Assembly: GCF_000807855.2 (NCBI RefSeq)
Contig: NZ_JRYR02000001.1
Location: forward strand, 1,977,881 to 2,041,880
Direction: 5' to 3'
Length of the DNA stretch: 64,000 nt
Source: Flammeovirga pacifica
GTDB lineage: Bacteria; Bacteroidota; Bacteroidia; Cytophagales; Flammeovirgaceae
Made by a program: the position numbers and the translations under genes
In this document: positions 17,177 through 25,310 of the stretch, in pieces
How the letters are laid out: each line of letters opens with the position of its first letter
How positions within the stretch are numbered: position 1 is the first letter of the stretch
The notes under the pieces: generated by a model
The model's input: the letters and a program-made list of their open reading frames with translations, nothing else
Databases searched by the model: none
What the model was told of the DNA's origin: nothing

Positions 17177-17221
17177 ACAAAAGGTCTATTTCAAGAAGGT
17201 TTGAATTAGACCTTTTGTATT
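17177..17221 (+). terminator. terminator of the second helicase gene
   Basis: ACAAAAGGTCTA (17177-17188) pairs with 17207-17218. After one T-T mismatch, TTCAA/TTGAA extends the stem around a 6-nt loop. The tail is only weakly T-rich. Confidence 0.65.
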
Positions 17222-17350
17222 TATCCACCTTTGAACATCATCAAATAAATTTAAATTATTTTGTGATTTTTAAGAGAAAAGTAGAACATTGACAAACTAA
17301 ATTAATCTTTAATAGTTCATCATATAGACTTTCAATATCACACTATCTTC

Positions 17351-18385
17351 ATGAAAAATTTTATTGCAATAATTCTCTTTATTGCTCCTCATTTTATTTA
17401 CGCACAAATGGATTCACTTACTATGAAAAATGGTGATCTAATAGTGGGAGAGATCAAAAAGCTAGATAAAGGCATTGTAGAAATGAAAACAGAATATTCA
17501 GATGTTAATTTTAAGATAGATTGGCACGGAATACAGAATATGATTTGTAATACAAAATTTGCTGTTACTTTATCCAATGGTGATCGTTATTTTGGAAGTA
17601 TTCATTCATCAGACAAAAATGAATTTAGCATCACTACTAAAGACAGTGCGGATGTTTCAATTGATCCCAAAAATATTGTATATCTAAAACCAGTAAAAGA
17701 TTCATTTATCAATAAACTTTCGGCAAGTATAGATGTAGGATACAACTACACAAAAGCTAACAGCCTCTCTCAATTAAATACAAACATTTATTTGGCTTAC
17801 AACTCAAAGAAATGGATCGTATCCCTAAAAATTAATAGTATCCGGTCTGTACAAAACAATGTTGACCCTATTGTTAGAGATGAAGGAGAACTAACAGCAG
17901 GGTACTTTTTACCAAAAGATTTTTACAGTACTGCAAGTATCAGTTATCTCACTAATACAGAACAATCGATTAATCTAAGAGCGATTACTTCTGTGGGTTT
18001 AGGTAAATTTATTGTTCATACCAATAAAGCCTATTGGGGTATTTCTAGTGGTATATCCTATTTGTCAGAATCGTTTAACGCTACCACAGATGAAAATGGA
18101 ATGACAACTACAAAACCTTCTAACCTCAGTACAGAATGGTATTTAGGAACAGAAATAAATTTATTCGACATTGGTGATCTCTCATTCAATGGAACTGCTA
18201 AAGGATACAGAGAATTATCAAGCAACGAGCGTTGGAGAATTGATGCAGGAGCAAATCTTAAGTACAGCTTACCCCATGATTTCTATATAAAAACAGGGTA
18301 TAAAATGAATTACGATACACAACCAGTGGAAGTAGGTAAAGAGCTAGATTATCAATACACTCTAGGATTTGGGTGGGAATTATAA
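17351..18385 (+). CDS. DUF481 outer-membrane beta-barrel protein
   Basis: This 344-residue protein has a signal peptide ending near ...HFIYAQ (19). Residues 20-115 form a small beta domain with repeated GD(L/R) turns. The rest is a DUF481-type beta-barrel that starts at KLSASIDVGYNYTKANS, with alternating strands and a final aromatic strand ending in FGWEL, typical of Bam-assembled outer-membrane proteins. The transported or bound ligand is unknown. The gene is monocistronic, convergent with argH. Confidence 0.83.
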   Translation: MKNFIAIILFIAPHFIYAQMDSLTMKNGDLIVGEIKKLDKGIVEMKTEYSDVNFKIDWHGIQNMICNTKFAVTLSNGDRYFGSIHSSDKNEFSITTKDSADVSIDPKNIVYLKPVKDSFINKLSASIDVGYNYTKANSLSQLNTNIYLAYNSKKWIVSLKINSIRSVQNNVDPIVRDEGELTAGYFLPKDFYSTASISYLTNTEQSINLRAITSVGLGKFIVHTNKAYWGISSGISYLSESFNATTDENGMTTTKPSNLSTEWYLGTEINLFDIGDLSFNGTAKGYRELSSNERWRIDAGANLKYSLPHDFYIKTGYKMNYDTQPVEVGKELDYQYTLGFGWEL

Positions 18386-18407
18386 AAACGACATAAAATA
18401 TCTAATA

Positions 18408-18441
18408 AAAAAAACAGCTTGATCATGACCAAGCTGTTTTT
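18408..18441. terminator. bidirectional terminator between DUF481 gene and argH
   Basis: An 11-bp perfect stem (AAAACAGCTTG and its complement) with an 8-nt loop is flanked by A runs on the left and T runs on the right, so it works on both strands. It ends 8 nt from the argH stop codon. Confidence 0.88.
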
Positions 18442-18448
18442 GTTGAAA

Positions 18449-19738
18449 TTAGAAGCTATAAACTTCTTCCATTCTTTTCTTAATAATATCGTTACCAAGA
18501 TTACCAATCGAACCTTCATGATTATGATTGACTGATCTCTCTGGGTTATACTCCCCTTTTTCGATTCCTTCTCCAACAATCACATAAGCTTCTCTAAAAG
18601 GAATACCTTGTAGTACTAATTTATTTACTTCTTCAACAGAGAATAAGTAATCATAAATTGGTGCTTCTAAAAGATCTTTAGTAGGCTCCATTTTTTCAAA
18701 CATCAACTTTGTCATCTCAAGGCAATCATTCAACATTTCAATTGCTGGAAGTAAAATTTCCTTGATCTGTTGTAAATCTCTGTGATACCCTACAGGTAGA
18801 TTACTTAGGATGGACATAATTTGAGTTGGAAGAGATGTAATTTGATTACATTTAGCTCTTGTCAGTTCCAATACATCTGGGTTCTTTTTATGAGGCATAA
18901 TACTAGAACCAGTTGTGAATTCATTAGGGAATTTCAAGAAACCAAAATTACCACCTGCATACATACAACCATCCATAGATAGTTTAGCCACTGTAGCTCC
19001 TACAGATGCCATTGCATTGGCTACGTGATATTCTGTTTTACCTCTACCCATTTGAGCATAGACTACATTCACTGCCATTGTTTGGAAGTCCATCAACTCA
19101 GTTGTTCTTGTTCTGTTTAATGGAAATGATGATCCATAACCAGCTGCTGAACCTAATGGATTTCTATCTGTGATATCATAAGCTGCTTTTAGCATGACCA
19201 TATCATCTACTAATGACTCAGCATAAGCACCTAACCACAAGCCAAAAGAAGATGGCATAGCTACTTGCATATGGGTGTAACCCGGCATCAAGTAGTCTTT
19301 AAATTCTTCTGATTTCTCTATTAATGTATCAAAAAGTGATTTGGTATGATCTGCTACATTTTTAATAGCATCACGCAAGTATAATTTCAAATCTAATAAT
19401 ACTTGATCATTTCTTGATCTACCAGAATGCAAACGTTTACCTACATCACCATAACGTTGTGTTAGTAACATCTCCACTTGAGAGTGCACATCTTCTACCC
19501 CGTCTTCGATCACAAATTCACCTCTTTCAATCTCCTCGTAAATTTCTTGTAATCCTTTTAATAAAGTGTCTTTATCTTCCTCTGTAAGTAACCCCACTTC
19601 TGCTAACATTGTAGCATGTGCCATGGAACCTTTTACATCATAAGGAGCTAAAAGGATATCTAATTCTCTATCTTTTCCTACTGTAAATTTGTCTACTTTT
19701 TCGTTGACAGTATACGACGATTTTTGCCAAAGTTTCAT
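18449..19738 (-). CDS. argH: argininosuccinate lyase
   Basis: ArgH splits argininosuccinate into arginine and fumarate, the last step of arginine synthesis. The fumarase-superfamily signature GSSIMPHKKNPD lies at 277-288 with catalytic Ser279. HSGRSRNDQ (104-112) and GYTHMQVA (153-160, with His156) are the other conserved substrate-binding regions. At 429 residues it is slightly shorter than the usual 460. It is the last gene of the leftward arg cluster, 32 nt after argE, and the bidirectional terminator follows it. Confidence 0.95.
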   Translation of the reverse strand: MKLWQKSSYTVNEKVDKFTVGKDRELDILLAPYDVKGSMAHATMLAEVGLLTEEDKDTLLKGLQEIYEEIERGEFVIEDGVEDVHSQVEMLLTQRYGDVGKRLHSGRSRNDQVLLDLKLYLRDAIKNVADHTKSLFDTLIEKSEEFKDYLMPGYTHMQVAMPSSFGLWLGAYAESLVDDMVMLKAAYDITDRNPLGSAAGYGSSFPLNRTRTTELMDFQTMAVNVVYAQMGRGKTEYHVANAMASVGATVAKLSMDGCMYAGGNFGFLKFPNEFTTGSSIMPHKKNPDVLELTRAKCNQITSLPTQIMSILSNLPVGYHRDLQQIKEILLPAIEMLNDCLEMTKLMFEKMEPTKDLLEAPIYDYLFSVEEVNKLVLQGIPFREAYVIVGEGIEKGEYNPERSVNHNHEGSIGNLGNDIIKKRMEEVYSF

Positions 19739-19770
19739 TCTAGTATTGTATTTTTATGAGTGATGATTGA

Positions 19771-20853
19771 TCACTTTGATTGACTATATATTATTATCGA
19801 TCCTTCTAAGACTTTGATATAACCTTCAATGCCTTTTTCGATTTCAGACAAATATATGAATTCATCTGCAGTATGCGACCTTGCAGAGTCTCCAGGACCC
19901 ATTTTTAATGAGGGAATTGGCATTAATGCTTGATCTGATAGGGTTGGAGAACCATATGTTTCTTTTTGAAGGTTCAACCCTGCCTTGATCACAGGATGAT
20001 CCATTGGTGCTCCTGAAGGATTTAAGCGAGTAGATCTAGGTGTTACCGTACTACCTACTTCCTTTTTGATAATCTCTAAGGTTTCTAAATTGGAATAGGC
20101 ATCTGTTGTTCTTACATCTACAACAAACTTACATTCTGAAGGTACTACATTATGTTGTGTACCAGCCTCAATTACCGTTACCGACATCTTTATCGGTCCT
20201 AATGTAGGAGACGTTTTTGGAAACTGATAATTTCTAAACCAATCAATATCTTTAATTGCTTTATAAAGTGCATTTACACCTTCGTTCCTAGCGGCATGTC
20301 CCGATTCTCCATGAGCTACACAATCCAATACCATCAATCCTTTTTCTGCTACTGCCATTTGCATTAGGGTAGGCTCACCAACTATTGCAAAATCAATATT
20401 AGGTAATTGATCCCAAACATCAGCAATTCCCTCTTTTCCTGACACTTCTTCTTCAGCAGAAGCACAAATAACTAGATTAAAAGGTAGGTCTTCTCTTTTA
20501 TGAAAATAGAGGAAGGTAGCAATTAAACTTACTAAACATCCTCCTGCATCATTACTTCCTAAACCAAATAATTTATCATCAATTACTTTAGGATCGAATG
20601 GATTTAGCGTCCAGTCTTTATTAGGTTTTACTGTATCAATATGTGAGTTTAAAAGGATAGTTTCTTTTTTCTCATCATAATGTTTATTCTGTGCCCAAAG
20701 GTTATTTTTATATTGATGTACTTCAACATCATTTTCTATAAAAAAGCGAGCTACAATTTCTGCTACATCATCTTCTTCTCTACTTAAAGATTCTGTCGCA
20801 ATCATTTGCTTTAATAAAGCAGTAGCTTTTTCTACTAATTCAGGATGTTTCAT
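19771..20853 (-). CDS. argE: M20 peptidase-family N-acyl-ornithine/citrulline deacylase
   Basis: This 360-residue zinc amidohydrolase of the M20 (ArgE/DapE) family carries its metal ligands in SHIDTV (His and Asp near 70-72), GSNDAGG (Asp near 102) and ASAEEEVSG (Glu pair near 131-133). In this pathway ArgF' makes N-acyl-citrulline, so the enzyme must remove the acyl group from N-acyl-citrulline (acetyl or succinyl) before ArgG acts. It lies between argB and argH, and a repeat element fills the 188-nt gap on its 5' side. Confidence 0.87.
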   Translation of the reverse strand: MKHPELVEKATALLKQMIATESLSREEDDVAEIVARFFIENDVEVHQYKNNLWAQNKHYDEKKETILLNSHIDTVKPNKDWTLNPFDPKVIDDKLFGLGSNDAGGCLVSLIATFLYFHKREDLPFNLVICASAEEEVSGKEGIADVWDQLPNIDFAIVGEPTLMQMAVAEKGLMVLDCVAHGESGHAARNEGVNALYKAIKDIDWFRNYQFPKTSPTLGPIKMSVTVIEAGTQHNVVPSECKFVVDVRTTDAYSNLETLEIIKKEVGSTVTPRSTRLNPSGAPMDHPVIKAGLNLQKETYGSPTLSDQALMPIPSLKMGPGDSARSHTADEFIYLSEIEKGIEGYIKVLEGSIIIYSQSK

Positions 20854-20890
20854 CTTGTTTTAATTGATTTACTATCAAGATATGAAATAA

Positions 20891-21045
20891 TTAGGAGTTA
20901 GGAGGTAGGAATTAGGAGTTAAGATTTTGTTTTAAACTAGCGCGAGTCTACTGACTCGTACTTGCGTTATGAGGAGCGAACCACTTGTAACTTGTTTCGT
21001 TGCAGAAGGGCGTAAACTCATCAACTCCTAATTCCTAACTCCTAC
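20891..21045. mobile_element. MITE-like inverted-repeat element between argB and argE
   Basis: The 20-nt ends 20901-20920 and 21023-21042 are inverted copies with 19 of 20 identical bases, both built of TAGGAG/TAGGAATTAGGAG units. They enclose a 102-nt core that is richer in GC than its surroundings and has a perfect 6-bp hairpin (CGAGTC-TACT-GACTCG, 20943-20958). The argB stop codon (TAG) is formed by the outer edge of the right end. No ORF is present, so any movement would need a transposase in trans. Confidence 0.6.
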
Positions 21046-21824
21046 TTGCTACCTATTATCTTCGTCCCCACAGGCTCCTTCGAAAGTAATCCTTCCACTT
21101 TCCCTAACCATACTTCTGTTACTGATGCATCAATCGCATCAAAAGCATTTTTTAGTTTAGGAAGCATTCCATCAGCAACTACGCCTTCTGCTTTAAACTC
21201 TTCGAATTTCTGAGGGTTTAATACTGGTACTAAAGAATTATCATCATTGATATCTAATAATACTCCTGCTTTTTCGAAACAGTATCTAAGAGATACTTCA
21301 TGACCTGATTGTCCTAATGCCACAGCTGTTGCTTGAGCCATTGTATCTGCATTGGTGTTCAATAACTGACCTTCTCCATTATGAGTTAAAGGAGCGACAA
21401 CGGGAGTAATTCCTTGTTCTAATAAACCAACAATAGGTGCTGCATTTGCTTTTCTTACATCACCAACAAAACCATAATCGATTTCCCAACCTGTTCTTTT
21501 ATCAGACTCAATAATATTGGCATCTGCACCAGTTAAACCAATAGCGTTCGTTCCTTTTGCCTGAAGTTTAGCTACAATATTCTTATTGACTAATCCTCCA
21601 TACACCATCGTAACTACTTCTAAAGTATCTGCATCGGTGATACGTCTACCGTCTACCATTTTTGGCTCGATTCCTAGACGCTTAGCCATTGCTGTTGCCA
21701 ACTTACCTCCACCATGAACCAAAACTTTAGGTCCTTCTAATGCAGAAAACTGATCCAAAAAACTTGCTAAAGCTTGCTCGTCGTTAATGATATTTCCACC
21801 AACTTTTATGACTGATATTTTCAT
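21042..21824 (-). CDS. argB: N-acetyl(acyl)glutamate kinase
   Basis: This 260-residue amino-acid kinase phosphorylates N-acyl-glutamate. It has the opening KVGGNII, the HGGGK acyl-glutamate loop near residues 38-42, DGRRITD, and LNTNADTMAQATA near 155. The length matches the arginine-insensitive E. coli type; the N-terminal helix that makes other ArgB enzymes arginine-sensitive hexamers is absent. The last codons are followed by a TAG that belongs to a repeat element, so the original C-terminus may have been altered by a few residues. Confidence 0.93.
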   Translation of the reverse strand: MKISVIKVGGNIINDEQALASFLDQFSALEGPKVLVHGGGKLATAMAKRLGIEPKMVDGRRITDADTLEVVTMVYGGLVNKNIVAKLQAKGTNAIGLTGADANIIESDKRTGWEIDYGFVGDVRKANAAPIVGLLEQGITPVVAPLTHNGEGQLLNTNADTMAQATAVALGQSGHEVSLRYCFEKAGVLLDINDDNSLVPVLNPQKFEEFKAEGVVADGMLPKLKNAFDAIDASVTEVWLGKVEGLLSKEPVGTKIIGSK

Positions 21825-21929
21825 CAGATTGTATGTTTCTTTTATTGATTTCTAAATATAACAATGACGTTGGGTTGCAACGTCATTGTGTGTATGAACT
21901 TGAGTTCGGTGGAGGGGACCTGTGTATCC

Positions 21930-21993
21930 CCCATGATTGAAATCATGGGTTAATTGAATAATAACCTAATTAAGATTGAAATCTTAATTAGGT
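21930..21993. repeat. REP-like twin hairpins between argF' and argB
   Basis: Two perfect hairpins lie 14 nt apart: a 9-bp stem (21930-21938 / 21941-21949) and a 14-bp stem (21964-21977 / 21980-21993). Both have GATTGAAATC at the tip but otherwise different arms, the pattern of a REP/BIME-type repeat and not of a terminator (no T tract). Confidence 0.7.
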
Positions 21994-22068
21994 GGTACTC
22001 CATTCCTTATTAGTTATTACCTATTAATTAAAATGAGGTTGTAAACACTCCTAGCTCCTAGTTACTAA

Positions 22069-23022
22069 TTAGTCTTCTTTCTCAAGCATTGCATTCAACA
22101 CTGCTGCTGCTGCAAAAGTTCTATTATTCGCTTCCTCTAAAATTAGAGAGTTTTCGCTATCAAGAACGGCATCACTTGCTACAACATTTCTACGAATTGG
22201 AAGACAGTGCATGAACTTACCGTTGTCTGTTAATGCCATTTTCTCTTCCGTTATTTGCCAAGAATTATCTTTGCAAACTACTTTTCCGTATTCTGTTGTT
22301 GATGACCAGTTTTTGGCGTAAACAAAATCAGCATCTTTTAAAGCCTCATCTTGGTTAGTAGTGAATTTAGCATTACCTGTAAATTCAGGGTCTAACTCAT
22401 AACCTTCAGGTGCAGTGATGATTAATTCCACATCATCAGCAGTGTTCATCCACTCAGCAAATGAGTTGGGTACTGCTTGAGGTAAAGCTCTTGGGTGAGG
22501 AGCCCATGTTAAGACTACTTTCTTCTTAGGTTTATCAGAATTCTCTCTGATAGTTACTAAATCTGCTAAAGATTGTAGTGGATGACGTGTTGCTGACTCT
22601 AAAGATACAATTGGTGATTTTGCATATTTCACAAAATCCTTCATGATAGAATCTGCATAATCTTCCTCTTTATTTTGAAGGCTAGGGAAAGAACGAACTC
22701 CAATGATATCACAATACTGACTGATAACTGCAGCGGCATCTTTTAAGTGCTCTGCTTTATCGCTGTCCATAACAACACCATCTTCTGTTTCGATTTTCCA
22801 ACCGTCTTTATCAATATTCATGACCATCACGTCCATACCTAAGTGACGTGCTGCTCTTTGAGTACTTAATCTTGTTCTTAAACTTGGGTTGAAGAACAAT
22901 AAGCCTAACATTTTATTTTTGCCAACATCCCCGTATGCTTCCGGGTTAGCTTTTATCTTTAGTGCACTTTGAACGATTTCATTTACATCTTGAACATCGT
23001 TTACAGATAAAAATTTTTCCAT
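22069..23022 (-). CDS. argF': N-succinyl(or acetyl)-L-ornithine transcarbamylase (ArgF')
   Basis: This 317-residue carbamoyltransferase has FNPSLRTRLS (44-53) in place of the STRTR carbamoyl-phosphate loop of ordinary OTCase, plus ATRHPLQSLADL and MHCLPIRRN. These mark the N-acyl-ornithine branch known from Bacteroides and Xanthomonas. Residue 90, in DKAEHL, is Ala; the Xanthomonas acetyl-specific enzyme has Glu at this place and the Bacteroides succinyl-specific enzyme Pro, so succinyl-ornithine is the better guess. It follows argD by 14 nt. Confidence 0.92.
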   Translation of the reverse strand: MEKFLSVNDVQDVNEIVQSALKIKANPEAYGDVGKNKMLGLLFFNPSLRTRLSTQRAARHLGMDVMVMNIDKDGWKIETEDGVVMDSDKAEHLKDAAAVISQYCDIIGVRSFPSLQNKEEDYADSIMKDFVKYAKSPIVSLESATRHPLQSLADLVTIRENSDKPKKKVVLTWAPHPRALPQAVPNSFAEWMNTADDVELIITAPEGYELDPEFTGNAKFTTNQDEALKDADFVYAKNWSSTTEYGKVVCKDNSWQITEEKMALTDNGKFMHCLPIRRNVVASDAVLDSENSLILEEANNRTFAAAAVLNAMLEKED

Positions 23023-23036
23023 TTCTATAGTGGGAT

Positions 23037-24176
23037 TTATACGATTTCTTTAGTTACTGCTTCAAAAGCATCTACAAATAATTGAGCTTGCTCTTTAGTT
23101 AATGTTAAAGGAGGTAATAGACGTACCGTATTTTTGTTAGACGATGCTCCTGTAAAGATTTTATGATCAAATAATAATTTCTTTCTTAATGGAGCAACTG
23201 CCTCATTCAATTCAATACCCAACATCAATCCTTTACCACGAATCTCTTTGATTGCTGGGTTGGATTTTAATTGTTCTACTAACCACTCTCCTACTGCAAC
23301 TGATTTTTCTATTAGATTTTCATCTTTTAGAACATCTAATACTGCAATACCTGCTGCACAAGCTAAATGGTTTCCGCCAAATGTTGTTCCAAGCATTCCG
23401 TATGTAGCCTCGAATTTAGGCGAAATGAACACTCCTCCAATAGGAAAGCCATTACCCATTCCTTTAGCCAATGTCACAACATCAGGAACTACATCATACC
23501 ATTGGTGTGCGAAGAATCTTCCAGAACGTCCGTAACCTGATTGAATTTCATCTGAGATGAACACTGCATTTTGATCATCACATAAAGTTCTGATCGCTTG
23601 CATAAATTCTACTGTAGGCTCATAAATACCTCCGATACCTTGGATACCTTCTACAACAACAGCACAAATATCGTGTTGAGCAAAAGCTTCTTTTAAGGCA
23701 TCAACATCATTAAAAGGAAGAATTAAAGTATCATGAACAGCATTACATGGAGCAACAATATTTTTGTTATCCGTTGCCGCTACTGCTAAAGATGTTCTTC
23801 CGTGGAATCCTTTAGTAAAAGAAATAATCTTTGTTTTCTTATTATAAAACGAAGCTAATTTGAAAGCATTTTCATTGGCCTCTGCTCCAGAATTACATAA
23901 GAATAAATTCCAATCGTGATAACAACTTGCTTCTCCTAATTTCGAAGCCAATTCTTTTTGAAGTGGATTCTGAATGGAGTTAGAATAGAATACCAAATTC
24001 TCTAACTGATCAGAAAGTTGTTTTTTATAGTGAGGGTGAGTGTGCCCGATAGAAATCACAGCATGTCCACCGTACAAGTCTAAATATTTCTCGCCTTTTT
24101 CATCAAATACCCAAACATCTTCACCTTTTACAGGAGTGATGTCAAATAAAGGGTATACATCAAATAAATTAGCCAT
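23037..24176 (-). CDS. argD: acetyl/succinylornithine aminotransferase
   Basis: This 379-residue class-III PLP aminotransferase converts N-acyl-glutamate semialdehyde to N-acyl-ornithine. SGAEANENAFKLA (113-125) binds the cofactor phosphate, FISDEIQSGYGRSG (about 208-221) carries the PLP-pyridine Asp, and the Schiff-base lysine is in TLAKGMGNGFPIGG (near 239). It overlaps no neighbour; argC ends 20 nt upstream and argF' starts 14 nt downstream on the same strand. Confidence 0.94.
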   Translation of the reverse strand: MANLFDVYPLFDITPVKGEDVWVFDEKGEKYLDLYGGHAVISIGHTHPHYKKQLSDQLENLVFYSNSIQNPLQKELASKLGEASCYHDWNLFLCNSGAEANENAFKLASFYNKKTKIISFTKGFHGRTSLAVAATDNKNIVAPCNAVHDTLILPFNDVDALKEAFAQHDICAVVVEGIQGIGGIYEPTVEFMQAIRTLCDDQNAVFISDEIQSGYGRSGRFFAHQWYDVVPDVVTLAKGMGNGFPIGGVFISPKFEATYGMLGTTFGGNHLACAAGIAVLDVLKDENLIEKSVAVGEWLVEQLKSNPAIKEIRGKGLMLGIELNEAVAPLRKKLLFDHKIFTGASSNKNTVRLLPPLTLTKEQAQLFVDAFEAVTKEIV

Positions 24177-24196
24177 AATAGTTGATTTTTGAGTTT

Positions 24197-25186
24197 TTAG
24201 AATGCCATTGGTTTAAGATTCAAACCTGTCTTCTCGTCAAGTCCGAAAATCAAGTTCATATTTTGAACCGCTTGTCCAACTGCACCTTTTAATAGGTTAT
24301 CAATTGCAGAAGTTACTAATAGAGTATCCTCATGTTTTTCAATACTGATAAATCCTCTATTTGTATTTACTACCTGCTTAAGATCCAAAGGTCCATCCAA
24401 TACTCTTGTAAAAGCAGCATCAGCATAATAATCTTTGAATAATTGAACCGCTTCTTCTTGAGAAAGGTCTGATTTCAGATAACATGAAGCTAAAATTCCT
24501 CTTGTAAAGTTACCTCTATAAGGAATGAAATTGATCTTGTGATCGAAACCATTTTGCAATTGGTTAATACTTTGACCTATCTCTAATAAGTGCTGATGTT
24601 GGAAGGCTTTGTAATGTGAAATATTACTTGTTCTCCAAGTAAAAGCTGTGCTAGCCATAAGCTTTACACCGGCACCAGTAGAACCTGTAATCGCACTTAT
24701 ATGTACTTCATTGTTCAACTTTTGAGCGTCAGCCAGTGGTAATAAAGCTATTTGAATGGCAGTAGCAAAACAGCCAGGGTTGGCTATATTTTTTGCAGAC
24801 TTAATGTCCTCTTTTTGCATTTCAGGTAAACCGTAAATAAACTTACGATCGCCCAATTGCATTGATCTATTTTCTACAATTCCTTCACCTAATCTAAAAT
24901 CTTGACTTAAATCGATGATAACAGTTGATGATGGGAATGAATTATCTTCTAAAAATTTCACAGATTCACCATGGCCTAAGCATAAAAAGACAACGTCTGC
25001 CTCTCCAATCTCACCTGTAAAAGTGATATCGCTTTCCCCATATAAATCTTTATGAACAGCATGAAGTGGTTTTCCTACTTGCGATCGGCTATGAACATAG
25101 GCAATATCCGCTTCTGGGTGATTTAAAACTACTCTTAATAATTCACCGCCTGTCATGCCGGCGCCGCCAATAATTCCAACTTTCAT
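24197..25186 (-). CDS. argC: N-acetyl(acyl)-gamma-glutamyl-phosphate reductase
   Basis: This 329-residue NADPH-dependent reductase makes N-acyl-glutamate semialdehyde. GIIGGAGMTGGEL (4-16) is the Rossmann loop and ANPGCFAT contains catalytic Cys139; HYKAFQHQHLLEI later in the chain supplies the conserved His. It is the first gene after the terminator hairpin in the 124-nt argG-argC gap, so argC to argH may depend on read-through or on a promoter in that gap that I could not identify. Confidence 0.94.
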   Translation of the reverse strand: MKVGIIGGAGMTGGELLRVVLNHPEADIAYVHSRSQVGKPLHAVHKDLYGESDITFTGEIGEADVVFLCLGHGESVKFLEDNSFPSSTVIIDLSQDFRLGEGIVENRSMQLGDRKFIYGLPEMQKEDIKSAKNIANPGCFATAIQIALLPLADAQKLNNEVHISAITGSTGAGVKLMASTAFTWRTSNISHYKAFQHQHLLEIGQSINQLQNGFDHKINFIPYRGNFTRGILASCYLKSDLSQEEAVQLFKDYYADAAFTRVLDGPLDLKQVVNTNRGFISIEKHEDTLLVTSAIDNLLKGAVGQAVQNMNLIFGLDEKTGLNLKPMAF

Positions 25187-25243
25187 GATTTTAATATTGA
25201 ATAAGTTTGTTGTTTCTTCTTTAGTAATTCAGATTGGTTCGAT

Positions 25244-25273
25244 AAAAAAGGATGCAGAAGAAATTCCGCACCC
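25244..25273 (-). terminator. intrinsic terminator inside the arg cluster (argG / argC)
   Basis: On the minus strand GGGTGCGGAA-TTTC-TTCTGCATCC forms a 10-bp stem with two G-T wobbles and is followed at once by TTTTTT. It lies 38-67 nt after the argG stop codon and before argC, so it can separate GNAT-argG from the rest. Confidence 0.8.
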
Positions 25274-25310
25274 TTAGTGTCATACCAATTCAAGTTATCA
25301 GGTTTAAATA

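Noticed and set aside
21930-21993. Twin hairpins read as terminators of argF'
   Set aside because: Neither has a T tract on either strand, and both share an internal core, which fits a repeat better.
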